44,278 bases of DNA from Kitasatospora sp. MAA4 (GCF_029893355.1 NZ_JARZAI010000046.1:1-44278); one strand, 5' to 3'; shown: positions 30,882 to 40,421, numbered from the stretch's first letter. The notes: a model not told the origin generated them from the letters alone. Made by a program: numbers and translations.

Positions 30882-31415
30882 TCAGCTCGGGTGCAGGCGT
30901 CGGGTGAAGCGGGCGCTGATGCTGATGGTTGCGGGGCCCTTGATCACGCCGGCCTTGTTCCAGGTGAGCCCGAAGTCGGCCCGGTCGACTTTCACCTCCG
31001 CCGCCAGGGTGACGGCGTCGGCGGTGGCCTCCGTCGCGTGGGCGGTGAAGCTCAGGGGTTTGGTGGTACCGCGGACGGTGAGGGTCCCCTTGATCGCGGC
31101 CGTGTCGGCTCCGGAGGCGGTCACGCTCTGTGCGTCGAAGACCAGCTGCGGGTGGGCCTGCACGTCGAAGAAGTCGGCGGAGCGCAGGTGGGTGTCGCGT
31201 CTGGCGTTGCGGGTGTCCAGGGACGCGGCGTCGATGGCGATCCGACCGTGCGCTGGACCGCCTCCGGCCGGCAGCTCGCCGTGGCCCTCGATCCGGGCGA
31301 ACTCGCCCTTGACGGTGGCCAGTCCCCACATGGCGCTGTGCCGGAAGCGGACCGCGGAGCCGGCCGGGTCGAGCACCCAGGATCCGGGGGCGAGGTCGGT
31401 GAGGGAACTGGTCAT
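30882..31415 (-). CDS. YceI family protein
   Basis: This 177-residue protein matches the YceI lipocalin-like fold, which binds polyisoprenoids or other amphiphiles: WVLDPAGSAVRFRHSAMWGLATVKGEF at the start, RDTHLRSADFFDVQAHPQLVF in the middle and LTVRGTTKPLSF and DRADFGLTWN after it. No signal peptide is present, as in many actinobacterial YceI proteins. GGAGG lies 7 bases before the ATG. It is the last gene of a minus-strand run with the DUF6296-like, unknown and VOC genes. Confidence 0.92.
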   Translation of the reverse strand: MTSSLTDLAPGSWVLDPAGSAVRFRHSAMWGLATVKGEFARIEGHGELPAGGGPAHGRIAIDAASLDTRNARRDTHLRSADFFDVQAHPQLVFDAQSVTASGADTAAIKGTLTVRGTTKPLSFTAHATEATADAVTLAAEVKVDRADFGLTWNKAGVIKGPATISISARFTRRLHPS

Positions 31416-31429
31416 GGACGGTCCTCCAG

Positions 31430-31657
31430 TTATCGGGGGCGCGCGACGACGTGTTGCGCGAGGTCCTGGTGCCCGCCGGTGGCCAGCATCCTGACCTCGC
31501 CCTGGTCGCTGATCTCCGCCCGGACGATGCCGCTGGTGTCGACGTAGACGGGGTGGCCGCCGGGCCCCAGCGTTCCGGTGAGGCTGACCAGGACGACATC
31601 CTCACCGCTCTCGGCGCCCGTTCGAGTGAAGATCAACTCGTACTGCTGGGTACTCAT
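31430..31657 (-). CDS. small DUF6296-like protein
   Basis: The 75-residue protein (MSTQQYELIFTRTG at the start, GPGGHPVYVDTSGIVRAEIS in the middle) is a small beta-rich soluble protein. The pattern resembles DUF6296 proteins, which I associate with Streptomyces and Kitasatospora, but I assign this from memory only. The ATG at 31657 has GGAGAG upstream. It lies between the YceI gene and an unknown gene, 14 and 11 bases away, so it is surely cotranscribed. Confidence 0.7.
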   Translation of the reverse strand: MSTQQYELIFTRTGAESGEDVVLVSLTGTLGPGGHPVYVDTSGIVRAEISDQGEVRMLATGGHQDLAQHVVARPR

Positions 31658-31668
31658 GAGGCTCTCCC

Positions 31669-32013
31669 TCAGCCGAGCGGCCTGGGCGGGGTGTTCGGGT
31701 CCCAGGCCTCGGGCCAGCCGGGCAGCCGGACGAAGGTGTCCCTGGCCTGCGCGAGTCCGTTCAGGGGACCGGTACTGCTCACGCTGATCCCGCCGGCGAT
31801 GAGCTGCTGTGCCTGCTCCACCGCCCTGGCGTACTCCTCGTCCGGAGTGATCCAGGTTTCCCGGCTGTGGTCGGCCGCCACGACGTGCAGGACGCCGTAG
31901 GAGCCGTGCAGGGGATCCAGGCCGAGACGTTCGCAGACTCGGCGGTAGTTGTCCTCGCCGCCGGTGGTCTCGGGTTTCCAGGTGAACCTGGCGACCAGTC
32001 GCATTCCGCCCAT
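31669..32013 (-). CDS. hypothetical protein
   Basis: This 114-residue protein (MGGMRLVARFTWKPE at the start, NYRRVCERLGLDP, ETWITPDEEYARAVEQAQQL) is soluble and mixed alpha/beta, with no family recognised. I start it at the ATG at 32013, which has AGGA 7 bases upstream; an ATG at 32040 would add nine residues and has no visible site. It is in the four-gene VOC-to-YceI operon. Confidence 0.7.
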   Translation of the reverse strand: MGGMRLVARFTWKPETTGGEDNYRRVCERLGLDPLHGSYGVLHVVAADHSRETWITPDEEYARAVEQAQQLIAGGISVSSTGPLNGLAQARDTFVRLPGWPEAWDPNTPPRPLG

Positions 32014-32078
32014 GGGTCCATCCTGCGGGGTGTCCGGCATCCGCGCAGGCCGACCGTGGTCGGCCTGCGCGGCCGGGC

Positions 32079-32867
32079 TCAGGGCAGCTCGGGACCGGTC
32101 GCGTTGATGAGCGCGAAGGTGGCGCCCTGCGGGTCCTGGACGACGGCCATCCGGCCCGCGACCATGTCGAACGGCGGCTTGAGCACGTTGCCACCGGCGC
32201 GGATCAGGGCGTCGACCGTGCTGTCGGTGTCGTCGACGGAGAAGTACGCCAGCCAGTGCGGGGGCGTGCCGGGCGGGAGCTGTCCGAGCCCCTGCATGCC
32301 GCCGACGACCCGCCCGCCCGCGCTGAGCGAGAAGTAGCCCTCCGCGCCCTCCATGGGGGAGGCCTCGATGCCCAGAGCGGCGGAGCAGAACTTCGCGGCG
32401 GCGGCGGTGTCGCCCGTGAGCAGCTCGTTCCAGACCACCGAACCGGGCTCGTTGACCACCTGTGCCCCGGAGAAGTCCTTGGCCTCCCACAACCCGAACA
32501 CGGCACCGCTGGGCTCGGCGACGACGGCCATCCGGCCGATGGTCATCACGTCCATCCCGGGCATCAGCACCGCGCCGCCCGCACGCGTGATCGCCGCCGT
32601 GGTGGCGTCGGCGTCGGCGGTCGCCAGGTAGGTGGTCCACGCGGTCGGCGGCGTCGGCTGGCCCTCCGGTGCCATCGCGGTCATGATGCCGGCCACGGCC
32701 TTCCCGTTCAGCGTGCAGACCGCGTACCCGCCGGTCTCCGGCGGACCGACCTCGCCCTGCCAGCCGAACAGGTCGCGGTAGAAGTCGAGGGCGGCTTGCT
32801 GGTCGGGGACCATGAGGTCGATCCAACACGGCGTGCCGGGCGTGTAGGGACTGGTGACGACGGGCAT
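32079..32867 (-). CDS. VOC family protein (tandem glyoxalase-like domains)
   Basis: This 262-residue protein consists of two VOC (beta-alpha-beta-beta-beta) modules: residues about 10-125 (PCWIDLMVPDQQAALDFYRDLFGW) and 140-260 (VVWNELLTGDTAAAAKFCSAALGI, ending DPQGATFALI). The family includes glyoxalases, dioxygenases and antibiotic-binding proteins; this tandem type is usually annotated as a hydroxylase or lyase without a known substrate. GGAGG stands 8 bases before the ATG. It heads a minus-strand operon and is divergent from the gene at 33104; the 236 bases between show no other gene. Confidence 0.9.
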   Translation of the reverse strand: MPVVTSPYTPGTPCWIDLMVPDQQAALDFYRDLFGWQGEVGPPETGGYAVCTLNGKAVAGIMTAMAPEGQPTPPTAWTTYLATADADATTAAITRAGGAVLMPGMDVMTIGRMAVVAEPSGAVFGLWEAKDFSGAQVVNEPGSVVWNELLTGDTAAAAKFCSAALGIEASPMEGAEGYFSLSAGGRVVGGMQGLGQLPPGTPPHWLAYFSVDDTDSTVDALIRAGGNVLKPPFDMVAGRMAVVQDPQGATFALINATGPELP

Positions 32868-33091
32868 GACAGAAGCCTCCATGGCAGTGCGACGGCCCCC
32901 CATGAGCACCACTGTGGGCACCCGCGTCGCGCCCGCGCCACCGGCGCTCGCCCGTACGTGCCCCGACTCCACCTCGCGCGGACCACGTCGTACGCCACCG
33001 GGGACGCCGCCCAGCCGAACGCCACCCTGCCGCCGGGCTGCGTCGACGCCCGGACGTCCTCGCCGCGCCCTGACGCGGTGTGCGGGCGCGC

Positions 33092-33097
33092 TACGGT
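33092..33097 (+). promoter_or_regulatory. -10 element of a probable leaderless gene
   Basis: TACGGT lies 6 bases before the ATG at 33104, exactly as at 26613-26618, and no ribosome-binding site is visible. Confidence 0.55.
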
Positions 33098-33103
33098 GCA
33101 CGT

Positions 33104-34330
33104 ATGACGATCGCCGGAGAGGACCAGGGCTCTGCCCGCGGCCAGGTGCTGCTGCTGGCCGCGGCCCCGCGCGGCAGCCGGCGCCGGCTGCTCGACCCGG
33201 AGTACGCGGTGGGCGCGGTCGCCGCCGTCCCGGTCCAGACCCTGCTGCCCGGATGGCGGGGGCCGGTGGACGTGGTGCCGCTGCTCGACCCGACCGAGCC
33301 GCAGGCCGTCCTCGCCCGGATCCGCGAGGCCGCCGCCACGGCGGGTCCGCTGCTGCTCTACGTCGTCGGGCTGCTGTACCGCGACCACCGCCAGCGGCTG
33401 CTGCACGTCGCGCTGGCCGCCACCGACGACAGCACGGTCCGCTACAGCGCGCTGCCCTGGCCGTGGCTGGCCCGGGAGCTGGCCGGACGTCAGCCGGGCA
33501 GCACCGCCGTGGTCCTGGACCTCGTCGTGGACCCGAGTTGCCTGCCGATGCGCGACGACGACCTGCTGCTGCCCGCCCAGGTGGCGCGCTGGGGAGCGGT
33601 CGCGCCGCCGGTGGGACGCGGACCCCGGCAGGTGCCCGGCTACACCCGGGCGCTCACCGAGCTGCTGCGCACCGCCCCCGCGGGCCGGGTCCACCTGCCC
33701 GAGCTGCACGCGATGGCCGCCGGCCAGGCGGGCCTCGCGCCGGGCACCGTCCTGCTGTCCTCGCCCTCACCGGGGCGCGTCGAGATACCGATGCCGCGCC
33801 CGCACCCCGGGCGGCAGGCCCCGAGCGCTCCTCCCGCCGCCCCGCACGTGCCCGCGACGGCTGCGGAGCCGGTGGCCGACCTGCGCCCCGCGATCGCGCA
33901 GGCGATGCGCGCGGGCCACCACCACGCGGCCGCGGAACTCGCGGCCCAGTGGGAGCGCGCGGTGCTCCGCTCGGCCGGCCGGGAATCCGCGCTGATGGGC
34001 GACGTACTGGAGGTGCAGGCCACCGCGGCCGCCGCCTCCGGCGCGACCGTACGGGCCGCGGAACGCTGGATCGCGACCGCCGAACACCGGCTGCGCTGGG
34101 GCAGTCCCGGCGACCAGGCCGTACGCCTCGCCGTGCGCAACGGCCTGCACTGCTGGCGCCAACTGGACGACGACGAGCCGCTCCTGCCCGAGCTGGGCGG
34201 ACGGCTGGCCGCGGCGCTGCGGGCGATCGACCGCGAGCAGAGCGCGACCGGCGTCGAGGAACGAATGTCCGGTGCCCGGACCCTCCCCGCTGGTGAAGCG
34301 GGACATGAGGCGATTCTTAAGGGGTCTTGA
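33104..34330 (+). CDS. protein with a degenerate caspase-like N-terminal domain
   Basis: This 408-residue protein has an N-terminal alpha/beta domain (residues about 15-190) laid out like a caspase-type (C14) domain: the strand LLLYVVGLLY stands where active proteins have YYxGHG, followed by YSALPWPWLARELA, then TAVVLDLVVDPS in place of the DCC strand. Neither catalytic His nor Cys is visible, so if homologous it is inactive. A Pro-rich linker (about 222-250) leads to a helical, TPR-like C-terminal domain. Function unknown; a scaffold or regulatory partner is possible. Codon use is normal and the start is leaderless. The caspase relation is my inference from pattern, not from a profile match. 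Confidence 0.72.
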   Translation: MTIAGEDQGSARGQVLLLAAAPRGSRRRLLDPEYAVGAVAAVPVQTLLPGWRGPVDVVPLLDPTEPQAVLARIREAAATAGPLLLYVVGLLYRDHRQRLLHVALAATDDSTVRYSALPWPWLARELAGRQPGSTAVVLDLVVDPSCLPMRDDDLLLPAQVARWGAVAPPVGRGPRQVPGYTRALTELLRTAPAGRVHLPELHAMAAGQAGLAPGTVLLSSPSPGRVEIPMPRPHPGRQAPSAPPAAPHVPATAAEPVADLRPAIAQAMRAGHHHAAAELAAQWERAVLRSAGRESALMGDVLEVQATAAAASGATVRAAERWIATAEHRLRWGSPGDQAVRLAVRNGLHCWRQLDDDEPLLPELGGRLAAALRAIDREQSATGVEERMSGARTLPAGEAGHEAILKGS

Positions 34331-34424
34331 AGTCGGGGCCGGTGCCCGTTTCGGGGGGTGGAAAGCGCCTAGGTTCGGAGCGGACCAGTCGTTCCCTCGA
34401 CCCGAACCCGAGGTGTTGCGCATC

Positions 34425-34672
34425 ATGAGTTCTCACCGCCGAGTTCCCGCCCGCAAGCGTCGCCTGCGGCTGATGGTGACGGGGGCCGCCGCGCTCGCGG
34501 TGCTGGGCGGCGGTACGGCCTTCGCCTGCGCGGGTGTTGGCGCCCAGGACGGGCCGGTCACGCTGTCCGGCACCGCCGGAACATCCTGAGTTCGGCCTTC
34601 ACCCGCGTCGGGATCGCCGTCGTGCGGGACGCCTCCGGCACGGTCTGGCTGACCCAGGACTTCGCTTCCTGA
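34425..34672 (+). pseudogene. remnant of a secreted CAP-domain (SCP/PR1-like) gene
   Basis: The first part (34425-34589, 54 codons) encodes a signal peptide: KRRLRLMVTGAAALAVLGGGTAFA. It then ends in a stop after a few residues. In another frame, 34571-34672 encodes HRRNILSSAFTRVGIAVV followed by SGTVWLTQDFAS and a stop, which is the conserved C-terminal end of CAP domains (HRxNIL...VGVG...WTQDF). So the signal peptide and the last 34 codons survive, with the catalytic middle of about 100 residues deleted and the two parts out of frame. The upstream piece could still be translated as a short peptide. Confidence 0.8.
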
Positions 34673-34723
34673 TCCTGCCGATTCTGCTGAACACGCGTTC
34701 CTGACACGAGATGAGGTGATTCC

Positions 34724-35728
34724 ATGCGCGCGGTGGTGCTGGAACAGTTCGGCGGCCCGCTGGCCCTGAGCGAGATCACGACCCCGGTGGCCGGCCCGAG
34801 CGAGCTCCTGGTGCGGATCAGGGCCAGTGGCGTGAACCGCTTGGACACCAGGATCCGGGCCGGAGAGGCCGCCCATGCCCAGAACCTGCTGCCTGCGGTG
34901 CTCGGCCTGGACCTGGCCGGCGTGGTCGCGGAGGTCGGCGCGGACGTCACCGGCTTCGCGCCGGGCGACGAGGTCTACGGCCTCACCGGCGGCGTCGGCG
35001 CCCTTCAGGGCTCGCTCGCCGAGTACGCGGCGGTGGACGCCCGGTTGGTGGCGCACAAGCCGACGTCGCTGAGCATGCGTGAGGCGGCGGCGCTCCCGCT
35101 GGTCTTCATCACCGCCTGGGTGGGCCTGGTGGACCGGGCCCGGGTGCGCGGCGGCCAGCAGGTCCTGGTGCACGGCGGCGCAGGCGGCGTCGGCCAGGCG
35201 GCGATCCAGCTCGCCCGGGATCGCGGCGCCGAGGTCTTCGCAACGGGATCGCCCCGGAGCCTGGCGGCCATCGAGCGCCTCGGTGCGACGGCGATCGACT
35301 ACACCACCACCTCGGTGGAGGAGTACGTCGCCCGGTACACCGCAGGCGAGGGCTTCGACGTCATCGTCGACACCGTCGGCGGCGAGACACTCGACACGGC
35401 CTTCACCGCCGTCCGCACCCACACCGGCCATGTGGTGAGCACCCTGGGATGGGGCACCCACGGCACCCACGGCACCCACAGCCTGGCGCCGCTGTCCCTG
35501 CGCGGAGCAAGCTACTCCGGCATCTTCACCCTGCTGCCGATGCTGACCGGTCGCGGGCGCACGCACCACGGCGAGATCCTGCGGCAGGCGGCCGCCCTCG
35601 CCGACGCCGGAGCGCTCAAGCCGGTGCTCGACCCCCGCCGCTTCACTCTCAGCACCGCCACCGACGCCCACCGGGCGGTGGAGAGCGGTGCCCCCGCAGG
35701 CAGGATCGTGATCGACGTCACGGGCTGA
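34724..35728 (+). CDS. zinc-independent medium-chain dehydrogenase/quinone oxidoreductase
   Basis: This 334-residue protein belongs to the MDR quinone-oxidoreductase family. The N-terminal GroES-like part contains VNRLDTRIR and GLDLAGVVAEVG, and the NADPH-binding motif HGGAGGVGQAA is at 150-160. The zinc-ligand cysteines of alcohol dehydrogenases are absent. The C-terminal part has VIVDTVGG and a three-fold GTH repeat near residue 245. It reduces quinones or enones with NADPH in the cytoplasm. A GAGGTGA site precedes the ATG. Confidence 0.92.
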   Translation: MRAVVLEQFGGPLALSEITTPVAGPSELLVRIRASGVNRLDTRIRAGEAAHAQNLLPAVLGLDLAGVVAEVGADVTGFAPGDEVYGLTGGVGALQGSLAEYAAVDARLVAHKPTSLSMREAAALPLVFITAWVGLVDRARVRGGQQVLVHGGAGGVGQAAIQLARDRGAEVFATGSPRSLAAIERLGATAIDYTTTSVEEYVARYTAGEGFDVIVDTVGGETLDTAFTAVRTHTGHVVSTLGWGTHGTHGTHSLAPLSLRGASYSGIFTLLPMLTGRGRTHHGEILRQAAALADAGALKPVLDPRRFTLSTATDAHRAVESGAPAGRIVIDVTG

Positions 35729-35762
35729 ACCGGGTTGAGCGGCCGGTCAGTCGGTCAGGCGC

Positions 35763-36296
35763 TCAGTCGGGGACGTCGCTGGCGCGGATCCGGTAGACCT
35801 GCAGGCTGAGCCCGTAGTACTTGGTGGTCTCGCCGACCCACCGCATGCCGAGCCGTTTCGCCATGGCGATGGCGCGGACGTTGTTCGGGCGCGCGACGGC
35901 GAAGACTTCGTCGATGTCCTGCGTGAACGCCCAGTCGATCAACGCGCGCCCGGCCTCGGCGGCATAGCCGTGCCCCCACGCTCCGGGGGCCAGCTGCCAG
36001 CTCACCTCGAGGTCGTCCTCGTAGGGCGGCAGTAGGCGGATGCCGAGGCCACCGACGACCGACTGGTCCTCCCGCAGCTGCACGGCCCACCGTCCCCGAG
36101 GCGGAGGCAGGTTCGGTTGCGCTTCCTGCCAGGCCTGCAACACCGCGCGCATGGCCGCCAGGTCGCCGACGCGGTCCATCGCCGGAGTGAGCCAACGGGC
36201 GACCTCCGGCGAGCCGTAGATCGCCAGCGCCGCTTCGGAGTCGTCGAGGGACCAGTCCCGGACGATGAGCCGATCGGTGGTCAGCGAGATGTCCAT
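35763..36296 (-). CDS. GNAT family N-acetyltransferase (RimJ-like)
   Basis: This intact 177-residue acetyltransferase starts LTTDRLIVRDWSLDDSEAAL and has the acetyl-CoA-binding stretch WQLAPGAWGHGYAAEAGRALIDWAF (about residues 100-125) and VARPNNVRAIAMAKRLGM. It is of the type that acetylates small amines or protein N-termini (RimJ-like). GAGGAGGG precedes the ATG. It contrasts with the broken relative at 28984-29417. It is divergent from the ABC transporter operon. Confidence 0.93.
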   Translation of the reverse strand: MDISLTTDRLIVRDWSLDDSEAALAIYGSPEVARWLTPAMDRVGDLAAMRAVLQAWQEAQPNLPPPRGRWAVQLREDQSVVGGLGIRLLPPYEDDLEVSWQLAPGAWGHGYAAEAGRALIDWAFTQDIDEVFAVARPNNVRAIAMAKRLGMRWVGETTKYYGLSLQVYRIRASDVPD

Positions 36297-36374
36297 GGCA
36301 CCGTACCCTCCTCGGTCCTCCTGACGAACATCATGCCCTCGCCCGCCGTCGTCTGCGCGAGGAGATCCTCCATC

Positions 36375-36392
36375 ATGTAATTGGCGTTACAT
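36375..36392. promoter_or_regulatory. palindromic operator candidate for the RpiR-family regulator
   Basis: ATGTAA (36375-36380) and TTACAT (36387-36392) form a perfect inverted repeat with a 6-base spacer, i.e. TGTAA-N6-TTACA. Further half-sites TTAC (36404-36407) and GTAA (36416-36419 area) follow. It lies in the divergent promoter region between the GNAT gene and the ABC operon. Proteobacterial HexR, also an RpiR-family repressor, binds a related TGTAAT...ATTACA site, as I recall. A loose promoter (TTGGCG, 17 bases, TTACGT) overlaps it. Confidence 0.6.
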
Positions 36393-36484
36393 CTAGCGTC
36401 GAATTACGTTCATGTGTAACTTCTTGTTCTGGAAGCCGACGGCCCCCGCCCGTCGCGCAGCCGCTCCCAGAAAGGGGTCCGCCC

Positions 36485-37459
36485 ATGCCTCCCACCGCCC
36501 CCACCCGCAGATTCGCCTCGCTCGTCGCGCTGACGGCCTGCGGAACACTGCTGCTCACCGCCTGCGGCGGCGGCAGCGGCCAGGCAACGGCACCCGTGCC
36601 CTCGTCCGCGGCGGCGGTCGCGCCGTTCACCATCGCCGGTGTGCGGATCACCGAGGATGCGGCGCTGCATGCCGTCCTGCCGGATGCGATCAAGCAGTCC
36701 GGTCAGGTGCGCGTCGCCAGTGACATCCCCTACGCACCGTTCGAGATGTACCGGGGCGCGGGCGGCGGCGCGATGACGGGCCTTGACTACGACATGGGGC
36801 AGGCGCTCGGCGCCAGGCTGGGGGTCCGATTCACCTTCCAGGCGCAGAAGTTCGACGGCATCGTGCCGGCCATCGGGGCCGGCCGCTACGACGTGGCGAT
36901 CTCGGCGATGACCGACAGCAGGCAGCGCGAGCAGGTCCTCGACTTCGTCGACTACTCGGTCTCCGGGACCGGCATTCTGGTCGCGAAGGGGAACGCGGCC
37001 AGGATCACCACCTTGGACGACCTCTGCGGTCAGAAGGCGGCCGTCGAGAGCGGCACCAGCCAGCAGACCCTGCTGAGCGCACACCAGAGCGCGTGCAGAG
37101 CCGCCGGGAAGGGCGAGGTCACCATCCAGGCGTTCCCCAAGAACTCCGACGCCGAACTCGCGCTGAGCTCCGGCAGGGTCGTGGCGGACGTGATGGACAA
37201 GCCCGCCGCCGGATGGACCGCCAGGACCGCCGACGGCGGCAGCGCCTTCGAGGTCGTCGAGGACCCGTCCGCAGTGCGTGGCTACCTGGCCACTCCGAAC
37301 GGCATAGCGGTCTCCAGGAGCATTCCGGGCCTCGCCGACGCCATCCAGAGGGCCCTTCAGTCGCTGATCGACGACGGGACCCTGACGAAGATCTTCGACC
37401 AGTACGGGGCGTCCTCGATCACGGTGAAGCAGGCCACCAAGAACGGCGCGGTGAACTGA
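36485..37459 (+). CDS. ABC transporter substrate-binding lipoprotein (polar amino-acid type)
   Basis: This 324-residue protein has a lipoprotein signal peptide with the lipobox LLTAC (lipidated Cys27) and a disordered linker. The family-3 solute-binding fold follows: VRVASDIPYAPFEM at the first lobe, FDGIVPAIGAGRYDVAISAMTDS, LCGQKAAVESGTSQQTLL and a C-terminal LQSLIDDGTLTKIFDQYG. The fold binds polar amino acids or related small anions. AAAGGGG lies 7 bases before the ATG. It is the first gene of a five-gene operon (binding protein, permease, ATPase, M20 peptidase, RpiR regulator). Confidence 0.95.
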   Translation: MPPTAPTRRFASLVALTACGTLLLTACGGGSGQATAPVPSSAAAVAPFTIAGVRITEDAALHAVLPDAIKQSGQVRVASDIPYAPFEMYRGAGGGAMTGLDYDMGQALGARLGVRFTFQAQKFDGIVPAIGAGRYDVAISAMTDSRQREQVLDFVDYSVSGTGILVAKGNAARITTLDDLCGQKAAVESGTSQQTLLSAHQSACRAAGKGEVTIQAFPKNSDAELALSSGRVVADVMDKPAAGWTARTADGGSAFEVVEDPSAVRGYLATPNGIAVSRSIPGLADAIQRALQSLIDDGTLTKIFDQYGASSITVKQATKNGAVN

Positions 37460-37460
37460 G

Positions 37461-38435
37461 ATGCCCGCTCCCGCCCACTCCACCGCTGCCACAACGGGCG
37501 CCGGTCGGTCCAGCAGTACGTCCCTCGCCCCCGAGCGGCTGCAGGCGGTCCCGGTGCGCCACTGGGGTCGGCTGATCGCCGCCGCGGGCGCGGCGGCGGG
37601 CCTGGCCGGTCTCGTCGGCTCGCTGGCCAGGAACGCCAACCTGCACTGGGAGGTGATCGGTCACTACCTGTTCGCCGGCCTGATCTTCAACGGCCTGGTC
37701 ACCACTCTGTGGCTCACCGTCGCGGCCATGGTCCTCGGCCTCTCGCTCGGTACGCTGATCGCGGTGCTGCGCCTGTCCGCCAACCCTGTGCTGAACGCCC
37801 TGGCCGCGCTGTTCGTCTGGGTGTTCCGCGGCACCCCGCTGCTGGTGCAGATCATCTTCTGGGCCTACGCCGCCGCCCTGTACAAGCAGGTGATGATCGG
37901 CATCCCCTTCACCCACGTGACCTTTCTGCGGATCGACACCAACTCCGTCCTCACCCCCTCCGTCGCCGCACTGCTGGCGCTCGGGCTGAACGAGGCCGCC
38001 TACGCCTCGGAGATCGTGCGCGCGGGCATCCAGTCGGTGGACCCGGGCCAGTCCGAGGCCGCTCACTCGCTGGGAATGACCCCGGCGCTGACGATGCGTC
38101 GGATCGTCCTGCCCCAGGCGATGAAGGTGATCATCCCGCCGATGGGCAACGAAACCATCAACATGCTCAAGACCACCGCCTATGTGTCGGTGATCGCGGC
38201 TCATGACCTGATGTCCAACATCCAGGACGTGTACGCGCAGACGTACCAGGTCATCCCGATGCTGGTCGTCGCGAGCCTGTGGTACCTGGCACTTACCACT
38301 CTGCTCAGCGTTCCGCAGGCCCGACTGGAGCGCCGCTACGGCCGCGGCACCGCACGCGCCACCCGGACCTCACCGCTGCGGCGGATGTTCACAGGAATGA
38401 CCGGAGTGACCGGAACGACCGGAAAGGACACCTGA
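37461..38435 (+). CDS. ABC transporter permease (polar amino-acid type, HisMQ-like)
   Basis: This 324-residue permease has five or six membrane helices: residues about 35-53, 70-95, 100-125, 165-190 and further on. The EAA loop with the motif EAAHSLGMTPALTMRRIVLPQA sits at about residues 200-220, where the ATPase docks. An N-terminal extension of about 35 polar residues precedes the core. One gene must serve as a homodimer, since there is no second permease. The ATG follows the binding-protein stop by one base. Confidence 0.95.
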   Translation: MPAPAHSTAATTGAGRSSSTSLAPERLQAVPVRHWGRLIAAAGAAAGLAGLVGSLARNANLHWEVIGHYLFAGLIFNGLVTTLWLTVAAMVLGLSLGTLIAVLRLSANPVLNALAALFVWVFRGTPLLVQIIFWAYAAALYKQVMIGIPFTHVTFLRIDTNSVLTPSVAALLALGLNEAAYASEIVRAGIQSVDPGQSEAAHSLGMTPALTMRRIVLPQAMKVIIPPMGNETINMLKTTAYVSVIAAHDLMSNIQDVYAQTYQVIPMLVVASLWYLALTTLLSVPQARLERRYGRGTARATRTSPLRRMFTGMTGVTGTTGKDT

Positions 38436-38439
38436 GACC

Positions 38440-39200
<761 letters not shown>

Positions 39201-39204
<4 letters not shown>

Positions 39205-40421
39205 GCGCCCCCACCCGGCAGCCGCGCCCGGCCGGCGCGGCCGCCGCCTTGCTGCCGCTCGCCCAGGCCCGCTACCCCCAGTACCTCGCCGACCTCGCCG
39301 AACTGGTCGCCGTCGACTCCGGCTCCTACAGTCCCGGCGGCGTCAACCGGGTCGGCGACTGGGTCGCAGTCCGGCTGCGGACGCTCGGTTTCACCGTCGA
39401 ACGCATCGTGCTCCCGCTCGCTCACGGGCGTCCCGTCGGCGACGTCGTGCTTGCCCGCAGAACCGGCGCCCTGCCCGCCGAGGCCGGAGGACGGCGCATC
39501 CTCCTCGTCGCCCACCTGGACACCGTCTTCGAGGACGGCACCGCCGCCCAGCGGCCCTTCCACCTGGACGGGGCGATCGGCCACGGCCCCGGTGTCAGCG
39601 ACGACAAGGGCGGTCTGCTGGCCGGTCTGTGTGCGCTGGAGGTGCTGGCCCGGGCCGCAGCTGACCAGTACGCGGAGCTGGTCTTCCTGGCCACTCCGGA
39701 CGAGGAGATCGGCTCCCCGGCCAGCCGCCCGGTCACCGAGTCGGTCGCACAGGACGTGGACTGCGCTCTCGTCCTGGAATGCGCCAGGGAGAACGGCGAC
39801 CTGGTCATCGCCCGCAAGGGCATCGCCGACTACCTGATCACCCTGCACGGAAGGGCCGCCCACTCCGGCATCGAACCCGAGCGCGGCGCCAATGCCGCCC
39901 TGGCAGCCGCCCACCTTCTGGTCGATCTGCAGGCCCTCAACGGCCGTTGGGAGGGTGTCACCGTCAACGTCGGCGTCATCCGGGGCGGCACCCGCGCCAA
40001 TATCGTCTGCCCCGAGGCCGAACTGCGCGCCGAGGTACGGGCCACCACCCTCGCCGGGCTCCAACTCGCCGACGCCGCCGTCCAGGCGCTGGCCGCGCGC
40101 CGCACGGTGGAGGGTACCCGGGCACACGTCGAACTGCTCGACCTGTGCCCCCCGATGGAGGACAGCCCCGCATCACGGCGGATGCTCGCCCATGCCCAGG
40201 CCGCCGGAGCCGAGTTGGGACTCGGTTTCGCGGCGGCCGCGACCGGGGGCGCCGGCGACGGCAACCTGGTCTCGGGCAGCGGCGTGCCCACCCTGGACGG
40301 CCTGGGACCGGTCGGCGGCGCCGACCACACCCCGCAGGAGTGGCTGGACACCGCTACCGTCCCGGCGCGCGTCGCCCTGCTCGCCGCACTGATCACCCGC
40401 CTGGGCAGCGCGGGAAGTTAA
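39201..40421 (+). CDS. M20 family metallopeptidase (glutamate carboxypeptidase/CPG2-like)
   Basis: This 406-residue cytoplasmic enzyme shows the M20 motifs in order: HLDT (His105, Asp107), SDDKGG (Asp134 bridging the two zincs), PDEE (catalytic Glu168 and ligand Glu169), LECAREN (Glu193) and GADHT near residue 380. The lid/dimerisation domain begins at about residue 205 (GRAAHSGIEPERG). The pattern fits carboxypeptidase-G2-like enzymes that remove C-terminal glutamate from folates, or related N-acyl amino acid hydrolases. The translational coupling to a polar-amino-acid transporter suggests it hydrolyses the imported compound. Confidence 0.93.

Noticed and set aside
32868..33103. Possible small gene upstream of the VOC gene on the minus strand
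   Set aside because: The frame is Arg/Gly-rich without a ribosome-binding site, and the VOC protein starts cleanly at 32867 with GGAGG.
35455..35490. Short tandem repeat GGCACCCAC in the quinone oxidoreductase gene
   Set aside because: Encodes a harmless Gly-Thr-His repeat in a loop; no structural or regulatory meaning is apparent.
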